This document shows, in pieces, positions 7,033 through 14,126 of a stretch of DNA of 21,249 nt. A program made the position numbers and the translations under genes. Under the pieces are notes generated by a model. That model made no database searches, was not told where the DNA came from, and saw only the letters and a program-made list of their open reading frames with translations. The stretch is from contig JBJKSX010000002.1 of NCBI GenBank assembly GCA_046703545.1, positions 1 to 21,249 on the forward strand, given 5' to 3'. Every line of letters starts with the position of its first letter. Position 1 is the first letter of the stretch. The DNA is from JAJZOM01 sp046703545 (lineage in GTDB: Archaea > Thermoplasmatota > Thermoplasmata > Thermoplasmatales > Thermoplasmataceae).

Positions 7033-8202
7033 TTACTCACCCCCCACTATGTGCACAACAGACATTGAGCCTGTTCCACCCATGTTGTGAAGCATTGCAT
7101 ATCTTGGGTCCTTGACCTGCCTTTCGCCTGCCTTGCCCTTGACCTGCCTGTAAGCCTCAACGAACTGGCCCACTCCCGTTGCCCCAAGCGGGTTTCCTTT
7201 TGCCTTCAGGCCACCAGACGGATTGATTGGTATCCTTCCGTCCAGCTTTATTTCCTCATAAACCAGGTCCTTTGCCTTACCCTTCTCAGCGAATCCAAGG
7301 TCCTCCAGCTCCATGAGCCCGTATATGCTGTAAGAGTCGTGGATTTCTGCGAAAGAGACGTCGTCGATCTTCAGTTTGGCCCTCTCTAGCGCCTTCCTGG
7401 AAGCCACCTTTGCGGACTCCAGCGTGTACAGGGATTTCCTGCTGTGCACTGCAAGGTAATCCTGCGCGTCAGCTGAACTGAGGATCTTCACGCCCTCAAG
7501 CTTGTTCTTCTTCACGTAGTCCTCGGATGCTATGAGAAGTGCTGCTGCCCCGTCACTCACTGGGCTGCAGTCCATCATGTTGAGCGGTTCCGCGACGGGC
7601 ACCGCATTCATGGCCTGCTCCAGCCTCAGCTTGTTCTTGAACTGGGCATTGGGATTCTTGGAGGCATTGAGGTGATCGTTGATGGACATCATTGCAAGTG
7701 CATCCTTCTCAACCTTGAAATCCGCCATGTATTTTCTTGCTGACATTGCCGCAAGGGATGCGGGAGTTGCACCGAAAAATGCTTCCCATTCCCTGTCGAG
7801 AACGGAACTTGTGAGGTCAAGTATTTCGGAGCCGTAGACATCCGTCATCTTCTCGACCCCTCCAACCATAACCAGGTCGTATTCGCCTGACTTGATGGCC
7901 AGGTAGGCCTGCCTCACTGCCGCCCCACCAGATGCGGTGGAAGCCTCAATCCTGATGGCAGGAATGTTGTTTTCGGCTATTCCTGAAAAATCAGACAGGA
8001 GGGCTCCAATATTCTCCTGGCCGTTTATGATTCCTGCAAGGCTGTTGCTGCCGTAAAGAACCTCCACATCCCTGGAGAATACGCCTGCGTTCTCAATTGC
8101 CCGGAGGCCGGCTTCCACTGCCAGCTCCCTCAGGGATTTTTCCCAGAGTTCTCCGAATTTTGTCTCTCCTGCTCCAACTATGTAAACATCACTCAATTCC
8201 AT
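7033..8202 (-). CDS. Thiolase-fold protein of the mevalonate operon, catalytic Cys and His replaced
   Basis: The 389-aa product has the full archaeal SCP2-thiolase-type fold: GAGETKFGE (10-18), SDGAAALLI (216-224), HDSYSI (288-293) and GGTGSMSVVHIVGG at the end. Position suggests acetoacetyl-CoA thiolase, which condenses two acetyl-CoA. However, the nucleophile motif usually read as EAxCASGG is EASTASGG, with Thr89 for Cys. The GHPxGATG motif is GNPLGATG, with Asn337 for His. Both changes are clear in the DNA (ACC and AAC). HDCF also reads HDSY. The start could be ATG 8202 or TTG 8196, which sits 4 nt after AGGTGAT; GTG 8205 is less likely. It overlaps the HMGS gene by 14 nt. It may be a scaffold or an altered-function member. 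Confidence 0.85.
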   Translation of the reverse strand: MELSDVYIVGAGETKFGELWEKSLRELAVEAGLRAIENAGVFSRDVEVLYGSNSLAGIINGQENIGALLSDFSGIAENNIPAIRIEASTASGGAAVRQAYLAIKSGEYDLVMVGGVEKMTDVYGSEILDLTSSVLDREWEAFFGATPASLAAMSARKYMADFKVEKDALAMMSINDHLNASKNPNAQFKNKLRLEQAMNAVPVAEPLNMMDCSPVSDGAAALLIASEDYVKKNKLEGVKILSSADAQDYLAVHSRKSLYTLESAKVASRKALERAKLKIDDVSFAEIHDSYSIYGLMELEDLGFAEKGKAKDLVYEEIKLDGRIPINPSGGLKAKGNPLGATGVGQFVEAYRQVKGKAGERQVKDPRYAMLHNMGGTGSMSVVHIVGGE

Positions 8203-9244
8203 CACCTACAATGAGTTTCTTCTTGAACTTTGCATATACTGCGTAATCGAGCCACCTGACCTTGCTCAGCTGCTCCTTGATGGTGGGGGCGCCATGCCTG
8301 TCGAAATCCAGTATGCTGTCAGTGACAGTGATATCGAATGCATCAGATCCTGCACCTGAACCAAATGAAACCGCGAATATCCTGTCGCCTGGTTTTGCCA
8401 CATCAAGCACTGATGAAAGCCCGGTCATCATGGAGGCCGAATATGTGTTTCCTATGACAGGGGTCAGAAGGCCATCCTTGTACTGTGATTCCTCAAATCC
8501 AAGAACCTTGGCAGCCCTCATGGGGAATTTCCCATTTGGCTGATGGAATATTGCGTAATCATAATCCGCTGGGGTTGTGCCCCTTTCCTCCAGCATCTTC
8601 CTGGCAGCCCCAAGGGTGTGCCTGAAGTAGGCCGGCTCTCCCGTGAATCTCTCGCCGTGGCTTGGGTAAGGTTCCCCTTCCCTTCTCCAGAAATCTGGGG
8701 TATCAGAAGTCACGGACAGTGTGTGGTTGATCTCGGCAATCACATCCTCTTTCCCCAGAACCATTGCAGTTCCTCCGGCAGATGCCGTGTATTCCAGAAC
8801 ATCCCCCGGTGCACCCTGTGAGGTGTCTGCACCGATTGCCATGCCGTACTTGATAAGCCCGGAATCAACCATGGCCTTCACATTCTGCATTCCTGCAGTT
8901 CCTGCCTTGCAAGCAAACTCATAATCTGCGGCAAACAATGAGAAATCCATACCCACCGCTGCAGACACTATTGTGGAAGTTGGCTTCACAGCATAAGGGT
9001 GAGATTCAGACCCGATGTAAAGTGCACCAATGCTCTTTGGATCAAGGTTTTTTCTTGCCACTGCATTTCTTGCAGCTTCCACAGAGATTGTTGCCACATC
9101 TTCGTCTGGCGCTGGCACTGACTTGCTTAAAATGTATATTCCATTCTTTATGGAGTCAACGTCGTCTCCCCACACCCTTGCGATTTCTTCAGGCTTTATC
9201 CTGAATCGCGGAATGTAGGAGCCATAGGTTACTATTCCTGACAT
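8189..9244 (-). CDS. Hydroxymethylglutaryl-CoA synthase, archaeal type
   Basis: The 351-aa product condenses acetyl-CoA with acetoacetyl-CoA to HMG-CoA, the committed step toward mevalonate and archaeal isoprenoid lipids. Archaeal-type signature residues are present: Glu80 in IGSESHPYAVKPT, nucleophile Cys112 in EFACKAGTAG, and His234 in FHQPNGKFP. The N-terminus MSGIVTYGSYIPRFRI is the classic family start. An in-frame ATG at 9274 would lie inside the box A and is rejected. It is the first gene of the operon HMGS, thiolase, DUF35, possibly followed by the CPBP protease; its 3' end overlaps the thiolase gene. Unlike the thiolase, its catalytic residues are intact. Confidence 0.96.
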   Translation of the reverse strand: MSGIVTYGSYIPRFRIKPEEIARVWGDDVDSIKNGIYILSKSVPAPDEDVATISVEAARNAVARKNLDPKSIGALYIGSESHPYAVKPTSTIVSAAVGMDFSLFAADYEFACKAGTAGMQNVKAMVDSGLIKYGMAIGADTSQGAPGDVLEYTASAGGTAMVLGKEDVIAEINHTLSVTSDTPDFWRREGEPYPSHGERFTGEPAYFRHTLGAARKMLEERGTTPADYDYAIFHQPNGKFPMRAAKVLGFEESQYKDGLLTPVIGNTYSASMMTGLSSVLDVAKPGDRIFAVSFGSGAGSDAFDITVTDSILDFDRHGAPTIKEQLSKVRWLDYAVYAKFKKKLIVGDGIE

Positions 9245-9274
9245 TAAAGCACCGGTTTTAGTGAGACAAATCAC

Positions 9275-9284
9275 ATATTTAAAA
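9275..9284 (-). promoter_or_regulatory. Box A of the mevalonate operon
   Basis: The minus strand reads TTTTTAAATATG, a near-consensus box A about 31-40 nt upstream of the ATG at 9244. The expected transcript start is therefore near 9250-9255, giving a leader of about 10 nt. It also rules out the upstream in-frame ATG at 9274. Confidence 0.65.
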
Positions 9285-9588
9285 ATTCACGAAATGGACA
9301 TCATCAATTGACGATTATCATTGAATTTCATTCCAGTGCAGTTTCCTAAAGGGTTGAAAAATTCATCAGGGCCCCGGAAAGCCCTGAATAAGCTCAAAAA
9401 GTTCGAAAAATCCAACCGCCTCCCTGCCTCCGTGCAGGAAATGTTGTTGTCAGACATGGGATACGTTTATATTTCGTGAAAACATATTTTGGTTGCATCT
9501 GGTCTGTGTATGCGAGTACGCAGGTAGGTAAGCCTAAGGCAACACATAAATACAGGCTTGCCACTGGATACAACTGACAGGAAACAGC
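9284..9588. other. Divergent intergenic region with two hairpins and promoter-like boxes
   Basis: This 305-bp spacer separates the leftward mevalonate operon from the rightward DUF373 gene. It holds a 9-bp palindromic motif (9303-9311). There is a perfect 7-bp hairpin TCAGGGC/GCCCTGA (9366-9372 and 9381-9387) and a 5-bp hairpin CCTGC/GCAGG (9423-9427 and 9434-9438). A box A-like TTTATATT lies at 9466-9473. A second box, ACATAAATA (9544-9552), lies about 40 nt before the DUF373 ATG and fits a leader of about 15-20 nt containing GACAGGAAA. No protein gene is evident. On the minus strand the two hairpins followed by TTTTT look like a possible small RNA. Confidence 0.45.
9303..9311. repeat. Copy 1 of the intergenic motif ATCAATTGA
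   Basis: The palindromic core TCAATTGA is preceded by A. It lies about 20 bp upstream of the HMGS box A. The same 9-mer occurs twice more in the window, both copies in the comB/methyltransferase spacer, and I found none inside genes. Confidence 0.5.
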
Positions 9589-10743
9589 ATGACAACACTG
9601 GTGCTCAATGTTGACAGGGATAACGACTACGGTGAGAAGGCAGGTATAGAGGGCCCTGTAGTCGGATTCGAGGCCTGCTACAATGCAGCCCTTAAGCTGA
9701 TTTCCCAGGATCCAGAAGATTCTGATGCAAACGCACTTTTTGGAGCCATCAAACATTATGAGGAACTCCTGAAACAGGGGATGCCTGCAGAGATTGCACT
9801 GGTCACCGGAGACATGGATGTTGGCCAGGTATCCGACGAGAGGATAGGCAGGCAGCTGGATCTTCTTCTGTCTGACGACAGGTTTGAGGATGTTGTCCTT
9901 GTTACAGACGGTGCCGAGGACGATTATGTTGTTCCCCTGATAATATCGAGAAAAAAGATGCGCTATGTCAAGCACATCATTGTCAGGCACAACCAGAACA
10001 TTGAGTCTGTTTACTACTACATTGTAAAGGCTTTCAAGGACAAGAAGCTGATCAACAAATTCATAATTCCACTGGGTCTGGTTCTTCTGACCTATGGAGT
10101 TGTCTCACTTGGATTCATATTTTACCAGCTCTTCGCGGCAAAGATTCCGGCAGTTGACCCCAGCCTTGGGGCTGTAACTTTCGTGACCATTGTGCTGGGG
10201 GCATACTTTGTCGAAAGGGGATTCGAGCTTTGGAAATTGCTGAAGGGCCTTTTCGGCTCGGTAAAGGAATATGCACAGGAAACCAGGATTATTTTCCTGT
10301 CTTATGTAATATCAGCCAGCCTTATCTTCGTTGGAATAGCGTCAAGCTATGTCATGACCGTCAACTCAATGAAGGGCGATGTTGACGGAGTGCTCATCTT
10401 CCTGTCTATGTTCACATGGTGGGTTTACGGGGCATTTTTCGCGCGCGAAGCTGGCTCTGCTGTTGAGATGTATGTCAACAACAACAGAAATGGAATATAC
10501 CGCATTCTTTACGGCCTGATGTTCTCGCTTTCGGTTGCATTCATTGTTTATGGAATGATCAATTATATCAGGTACATACTGCAGTTCATTCCGTTCTCAT
10601 CCGCAATAATCAGCATCTTCTTCCTGGTTCTTGGCCTCATCATCGCAATGCTCTCATCTATGGTTCACAGGTATTTCAATGAAAGAGAGGAAATATCAAT
10701 GCCTGCAACAACAAATTCCAAGAATGCATCGGACAATAAATGA
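9589..10743 (+). CDS. DUF373 family membrane protein
   Basis: The 384-aa product has a soluble N-terminal half (about 1-150) with the DUF373 hallmarks LVLNVDRDNDYGEKAGI (4-20) and DPEDSDANALFGAIKHYEEL (41-60). These are followed by VLVTDGAEDDYV (103-114). Six hydrophobic helices follow at about 158-182, 193-209, 233-256, 266-284, 302-325 and 335-358, then a polar tail. DUF373 is an archaeal family of unknown function; the Asp-rich N-terminal motifs suggest a nucleotide- or metal-binding alpha/beta domain facing the cytoplasm (inference). Its stop TGA overlaps the mptE ATG (ATGA), so the two are translated from one mRNA. Confidence 0.9.
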   Translation: MTTLVLNVDRDNDYGEKAGIEGPVVGFEACYNAALKLISQDPEDSDANALFGAIKHYEELLKQGMPAEIALVTGDMDVGQVSDERIGRQLDLLLSDDRFEDVVLVTDGAEDDYVVPLIISRKKMRYVKHIIVRHNQNIESVYYYIVKAFKDKKLINKFIIPLGLVLLTYGVVSLGFIFYQLFAAKIPAVDPSLGAVTFVTIVLGAYFVERGFELWKLLKGLFGSVKEYAQETRIIFLSYVISASLIFVGIASSYVMTVNSMKGDVDGVLIFLSMFTWWVYGAFFAREAGSAVEMYVNNNRNGIYRILYGLMFSLSVAFIVYGMINYIRYILQFIPFSSAIISIFFLVLGLIIAMLSSMVHRYFNEREEISMPATTNSKNASDNK

Positions 10744-11417
10744 ATGCAGCGCGTTGGTCCCAGTTTTATGAAAGAATCTGCTCAGACCTCTCCATAGATC
10801 CGGATGCCGACTCCAGAAGTGCAAAACTGCTGTCAGGAATTCTTGGTGAGGGTTCAACGCTCAAGCTCCTCGATCCGTTCGCTGGGAAAAATGCACTTGT
10901 TTTTGGCAATGGGCCTGAGCTTGAGGCCGCTATTACTTCGCTGGGGGAAGCAGGAACATCCATTGTTGCTGATTCTGCCCTGCCAGTTTACATGAAGGAA
11001 AAGGGGGCGCCTGATATTGTGGTGACCGATCTGGATGGCGACCTGAACTACCTTGCCAGGGCACACAACGATGGCAGCCTGATGGTGATACACGCCCACG
11101 GGGACAACACGAACCTGATCAGGGATTTCGGTACTTATTTTGTGGGAAATTCAATCGGCACAACACAGGGAATTCCAGAGTACAACGTTTACAACTTTTA
11201 CGGATTTACTGACGGCGACCGCAGCGCTTACCTTGCCCACTATCTCGGGGCTCCCAGGATAACCCTTGTCGGCTTCGATTTTGACAATGTCACGGGCAAA
11301 CCCGGCTCAAGCATGGACAGGAAACGAAAAAAGCTGAAATGGGCCCGCATACTCCTTGAAGAACTGGCAAGGGAACGGAATACTTCTCTTGGGAATGGAG
11401 TGTTCATTCCTCTGTGA
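10740..11417 (+). CDS. mptE: 6-hydroxymethyl-7,8-dihydropterin pyrophosphokinase, MptE-type (DUF115)
   Basis: The 225-aa product belongs to the DUF115/MptE family, which diphosphorylates 6-hydroxymethyl-dihydropterin in archaeal pterin cofactor synthesis. The motifs seen are ALVFGNGPEL (52-61, nucleotide loop), PDIVVTDLDGD (91-101), VIHAHGDN (112-119) and ITLVGFDFDN (179-188). The Asp residues in DLDGD and the HAHGDN loop are the expected metal and ATP ligands in this family. Length is typical. The gene starts on an ATGA overlap with the DUF373 gene, and its 3' end overlaps the convergent comB homologue by 14 nt. Together with purN it suggests a folate- or methanopterin-like C1 carrier in this organism. 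Confidence 0.88.
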   Translation: MNAARWSQFYERICSDLSIDPDADSRSAKLLSGILGEGSTLKLLDPFAGKNALVFGNGPELEAAITSLGEAGTSIVADSALPVYMKEKGAPDIVVTDLDGDLNYLARAHNDGSLMVIHAHGDNTNLIRDFGTYFVGNSIGTTQGIPEYNVYNFYGFTDGDRSAYLAHYLGAPRITLVGFDFDNVTGKPGSSMDRKRKKLKWARILLEELARERNTSLGNGVFIPL

Positions 11418-12054
11418 CTATGTACTGCCCATCAAAGGCTACAGCTTTCTTGCAGTAATCAAGCAATAGGCTTGATTCTATGTCTTTTGCAGCGAGCATG
11501 AGCTTCAGCCTCCTGGAGCCCTTGGAATTCCTTATCTGTTCTGCATAATGGCTGAACTCGGGAGACTCCCCCATTAGTTCTGACTTGAGGAAACGGGCAA
11601 ATATGTGGTCCTCGTCAGCGGGTCCGTCTGGCCTGTTGGATACAACAATGTCAACCCGGTCAAGGTTCCTGAGTTTGTCAACGGTGGCGTGGAAATTTAT
11701 GAAAGACCCTACAAACACTTTGCCGTACGCAGAAATCCTCTTCAGGACCAGTGTTCCATTGGTTGAGGTAAACACTGCTGTTCTTCCCTTGAAATCATAA
11801 TGAAGTGCACTGTCCGGACTGTTGGTCATGTCGAAACCGGGAATCTTCATGCCATACCGCTCTCCCACCACAATGTAGTCCGGGTTCTCTGATTTCATTC
11901 TTTTTGCCTCCTTGACCGAAGATGTGGGGATTATTCTTGGGACCCCTCTGGCGAGCATTATAGGCATTGTGGAAGTGGATCTGAAGACGTCCACCAGAAC
12001 CTTGGTGGATTCCTCAAAGTTCTTTTCCTTCCGACCGTCCAGTATATTGACCAT
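11404..12054 (-). CDS. comB: ComB-family 2-phosphosulfolactate phosphatase homologue
   Basis: The 216-aa product starts at ATG 12054; a TTG immediately before it (12057) is also in frame. Family motifs are VLVDVFRSTSTMPIML (19-34), VVGERYG (62-68), GFDMTNSPDS (73-82), VFTSTNGT (94-101), and SNRPDGPADEDHIFARFL further on, which holds the acidic metal ligands. ComB removes phosphate from phosphosulfolactate in coenzyme M synthesis in methanogens, but the family also occurs in non-methanogens where the substrate is unsettled. No other CoM gene is seen here, so the activity may be on sulfolactate metabolism or another phosphate ester. The gene is divergent from the methyltransferase and convergent with mptE. 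Confidence 0.85.
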   Translation of the reverse strand: MVNILDGRKEKNFEESTKVLVDVFRSTSTMPIMLARGVPRIIPTSSVKEAKRMKSENPDYIVVGERYGMKIPGFDMTNSPDSALHYDFKGRTAVFTSTNGTLVLKRISAYGKVFVGSFINFHATVDKLRNLDRVDIVVSNRPDGPADEDHIFARFLKSELMGESPEFSHYAEQIRNSKGSRRLKLMLAAKDIESSLLLDYCKKAVAFDGQYIVTEE

Positions 12055-12068
12055 CAACTTGGTTGGCT

Positions 12069-12077
12069 ATCAATTGA
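12069..12077. repeat. Copy 2 of the intergenic motif ATCAATTGA
   Basis: It lies 15-23 nt upstream of the comB ATG, between a TATA-like CATATACG (about 12080-12090, read on the minus strand) and the start codon. This is where a repressor would cover the transcript start. Confidence 0.5.
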
Positions 12078-12121
12078 CACGTATATGATTGATTCGCTTC
12101 CGGTTTGGGAAGGCAAAGGAT

Positions 12122-12130
12122 ATCAATTGA
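12122..12130. repeat. Copy 3 of the intergenic motif ATCAATTGA
   Basis: It lies 20-28 nt upstream of the methyltransferase ATG (12150) and shares ten bases (TATCAATTGA) with copy 2. The two copies sit at mirror positions in the 95-bp divergent spacer, each close to one start codon. Confidence 0.5.
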
Positions 12131-12149
12131 TCTTCCCTTAAGCAATACA

Positions 12150-12887
12150 ATGAGTGGTGCCCTGACGGATGAACAGGATGCTTACGGACACGCCGTTCTT
12201 GATCACTTCGAGAACGGGGGTGGCTTCGAGATAATTGAAAGGGAGGATGGTTTTGTTGACCTTTCAAGCGGGCCGTCCAACTACTTCCTTCCCTTTGAGG
12301 AATGGCCGCAGATTGAAAAGGCGGCAATTGGGATGGCCCATGGAAGAATTCTTGATGTGGGCCTGGGTGCTGGCAGGGTTTGCCTCTACCTTCAGAATAA
12401 GGGCCATCAGTGTGTGGGGATCGACAACTCGCCAAATGCGGTTAAGGTGGCTTCAGCCAGAGGGGTCAGGAATGCCTTAAACATTGCGTTCGAGGATGTT
12501 GGCACACTTCCAGGGGCCTTTGACACGGTGGTAATGTTCGGAAACAATTTTGGGTTATTCGGGAACATTGCAAAAGCGAGGCGAATGCTGGGAATTCTCC
12601 ATGAAAAGACTTCTGGAAACGCTTTGATCCTTGCGGAGAGTGTTGACCCCCTCCAGACTGACCTTACAGACCACATTGAATACCAGAAGCAAAACAGGTC
12701 TATGGGAAAAATGCCTGGTCAGCTCAGGATCAGAGTCCTTTACAGAAAATTCAGGACACCATGGTTTGAGTACCTGATTGTGACCCAGAATGAAATGAGG
12801 GATATTCTCAAAGGTACAGGCTGGACCGCGTCACAGTTCATAAACGGCAAGGGGCCATTGTACATGGCGGTAATTGAAAAGGACTGA
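12150..12887 (+). CDS. SAM-dependent class I methyltransferase
   Basis: The 245-aa product starts at ATG 12150; an in-frame TTG at 12105 would start in the middle of the promoter spacer. The Rossmann motif I is ILDVGLGAGRVCLYL (67-81), motif II is CVGIDNSPNAV (88-98), and the motif IV region is GAFDTVVMFGNNFGLFG (122-138). These define a SAM-binding fold of the 'small-molecule' methyltransferase type; the FGNNFGLFG stretch suggests a non-nucleic-acid substrate, but the substrate is not known. The N-terminal about 60 residues form a helical cap. No clear Shine-Dalgarno precedes the ATG, consistent with a leaderless mRNA. It is divergent from comB with a shared 95-bp spacer, and 66 bp from the L11 gene. 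Confidence 0.85.
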   Translation: MSGALTDEQDAYGHAVLDHFENGGGFEIIEREDGFVDLSSGPSNYFLPFEEWPQIEKAAIGMAHGRILDVGLGAGRVCLYLQNKGHQCVGIDNSPNAVKVASARGVRNALNIAFEDVGTLPGAFDTVVMFGNNFGLFGNIAKARRMLGILHEKTSGNALILAESVDPLQTDLTDHIEYQKQNRSMGKMPGQLRIRVLYRKFRTPWFEYLIVTQNEMRDILKGTGWTASQFINGKGPLYMAVIEKD

Positions 12888-12904
12888 ATTGCCCGGATAA
12901 AAAA

Positions 12905-12912
12905 CTTAAAAA
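12905..12912 (+). promoter_or_regulatory. Box A of the L11-L1-P0-L12 operon
   Basis: CTTAAAAA lies about 45 nt before the L11 ATG, so a transcript start near 12935 and a leader of about 20 nt are expected. That leader contains AAGGTGA (12941-12947), a Shine-Dalgarno match to the GGAGGTGA complement of the local 16S 3' end, 6 nt before the ATG. Confidence 0.5.
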
Positions 12913-12953
12913 GGGGAAAATCGATAAGGGCGAACTTATCAAGGTGAATATCA

Positions 12954-13424
12954 ATGGCACAATCAGTAAGTACCATGGTTGAGGGAGGAAAAGCCAGCAG
13001 CGGCCCACCACTGGGTCCAGCACTCGGTCCTCTGGGACTTAACCTTGGACAGATAATAAAAGAAATCAACGACATGACGAAAGATTTCAGTGGAATGCAG
13101 GTGCCTGTTACAGTTACAATCACAGATCCTGCCACCAAGAAGTATGAAATCAAGGTTGGAATCCCTCCAACATCAGCACTTATAAAGAAGGAACTTGGAA
13201 TAGAGAAGGGATCCGGAAACAGGAAGGAGAATGTGGTTGGAAACGCGACACTTGAACAGATCAAGAATGTTGCAAAGGCGAAGATTGACAGCATGCTTGC
13301 CAACGACATGAAGGGAGCAGTGCTGGAAGTCATAGGCTCATGCGTGTCCCTTGGAATAAATGTTGAGGGCAAGGACCCAATAGAATTCCAAAGACTTATT
13401 AAGAAAGGAGAAATCGCAATTTAG
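12954..13424 (+). CDS. Large-subunit ribosomal protein L11 (uL11)
   Basis: The 156-aa product forms the base of the ribosomal stalk with P0 and 23S rRNA. The signature GGKASSGPPLGPALGPLGLNLGQI is at about 11-34, and the C-terminal RNA-binding domain includes GNATLEQIKNVAK (96-108) and a conserved SCVSLGI. Length is normal for archaea. It is the first gene of the stalk operon, with a good ribosome binding site AAGGTGA. The next gene, L1, starts 45 nt downstream after a hairpin-forming spacer. Confidence 0.97.
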   Translation: MAQSVSTMVEGGKASSGPPLGPALGPLGLNLGQIIKEINDMTKDFSGMQVPVTVTITDPATKKYEIKVGIPPTSALIKKELGIEKGSGNRKENVVGNATLEQIKNVAKAKIDSMLANDMKGAVLEVIGSCVSLGINVEGKDPIEFQRLIKKGEIAI

Positions 13425-13426
13425 CT

Positions 13427-13456
13427 GTAGGAGAGCAGAACGCTCGCTATTACTAC
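13427..13456 (+). promoter_or_regulatory. Possible L1-binding autoregulatory hairpin before L1
   Basis: The 45-nt L11-L1 spacer can fold as GTAG/CTAC (13427-13430 with 13453-13456), a 2-nt GA bulge on the 5' side, then GAGC/GCTC (13433-13436 with 13442-13445) capped by AGAAC. The 3' side of the internal loop is GCTATTA. Two short helices around an asymmetric loop with GA on the short side resemble known L1 targets in mRNA and 23S rRNA. The fold ends right at the L1 ribosome binding site GGGGTGA. Binding by L1 is inference. Confidence 0.35.
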
Positions 13457-13469
13457 GGGGTGAATACAA

Positions 13470-14126
13470 TTGGCTTCTAAGAACGAATTATTGACTCAGA
13501 TTGAGGAGATCAGAAAGGCTTCCAAGGAGAGGAAGTTCAGGGAGAGCATTGAGCTTTCAATAAACATGAAGGAAGTTGATCTCAGCGATCCGAAGAACAG
13601 GATAAACGAAGAGATTTCCCTGCCCAAGGGCAGGGGGAAAGAACTCAAAGTTGCCGTTTTTGGCACCGATGAGATGAAAGGCAAGGCAAGAGAATCCGCA
13701 GATTTCCTTTATGGGCCTGAGGACCTTGGGAAATTTGCCGATGACAAGAAAGAATTCAAGAAACTGGCAGGACAGATAGACTATTTCGTCGCAGAATCAA
13801 CCCTGATGGCCAACATTGGCAAGTCACTGGGTCAGGTTCTAGGACCGCGGGGTAAGATACCAAAACCTCTGCCGCCAGGACAGGACCCGAGCCCACTGAT
13901 TGGCAACCTCAAGAGGACTGTCAGGGCAAGAAGCAGGGACAAGAAAACATTTCATGTACCTGTTGGAACCAGAGACATGGACCCTGCAGATGTTGCAGAA
14001 AACATCAACGCTGTGGTCAAGAGAATCGTCGGAAGGCTTGAGAAGGGCTATGGCAACATAGAATCCATCTACCTTAAGACCACAATGGGCAAGCCGGTTA
14101 AACTTAGCCTGGAGGTGTTTGAATGA
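13470..14126 (+). CDS. Large-subunit ribosomal protein L1 (uL1)
   Basis: The 218-aa product is the L1-stalk protein. It begins at TTG 13470, supported by GGGGTGA (13457-13463) 6 nt upstream and by the typical family start; no ATG fits. The hallmark ANIGKSLGQVLGPRGKIPKP sits near the middle (about 114-133), followed by VRARSRDKKTFHVPVGT. L1 proteins bind 23S rRNA helices 76-78 and often repress their own mRNA. The stop overlaps the P0 start (ATGA). Confidence 0.96.
   Translation: MASKNELLTQIEEIRKASKERKFRESIELSINMKEVDLSDPKNRINEEISLPKGRGKELKVAVFGTDEMKGKARESADFLYGPEDLGKFADDKKEFKKLAGQIDYFVAESTLMANIGKSLGQVLGPRGKIPKPLPPGQDPSPLIGNLKRTVRARSRDKKTFHVPVGTRDMDPADVAENINAVVKRIVGRLEKGYGNIESIYLKTTMGKPVKLSLEVFE

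Noticed and set aside
9245..9274. Ten-residue upstream extension of HMG-CoA synthase
   Set aside because: The upstream ATG lies inside the box A; the family start MSGIVTYGSYIP is at 9244.
9284..9588. C/D box RNA in the HMGS-DUF373 spacer (CTGATGA on the minus strand)
   Set aside because: The C box has C in place of the purine, and no paired D box with internal C'/D' boxes at proper spacing was found.
9394..9990. 198-codon minus-strand open frame over the start of the DUF373 gene
   Set aside because: It is antisense to a recognised family with clear motifs and codes for a Cys-rich unstructured sequence; a shadow frame.
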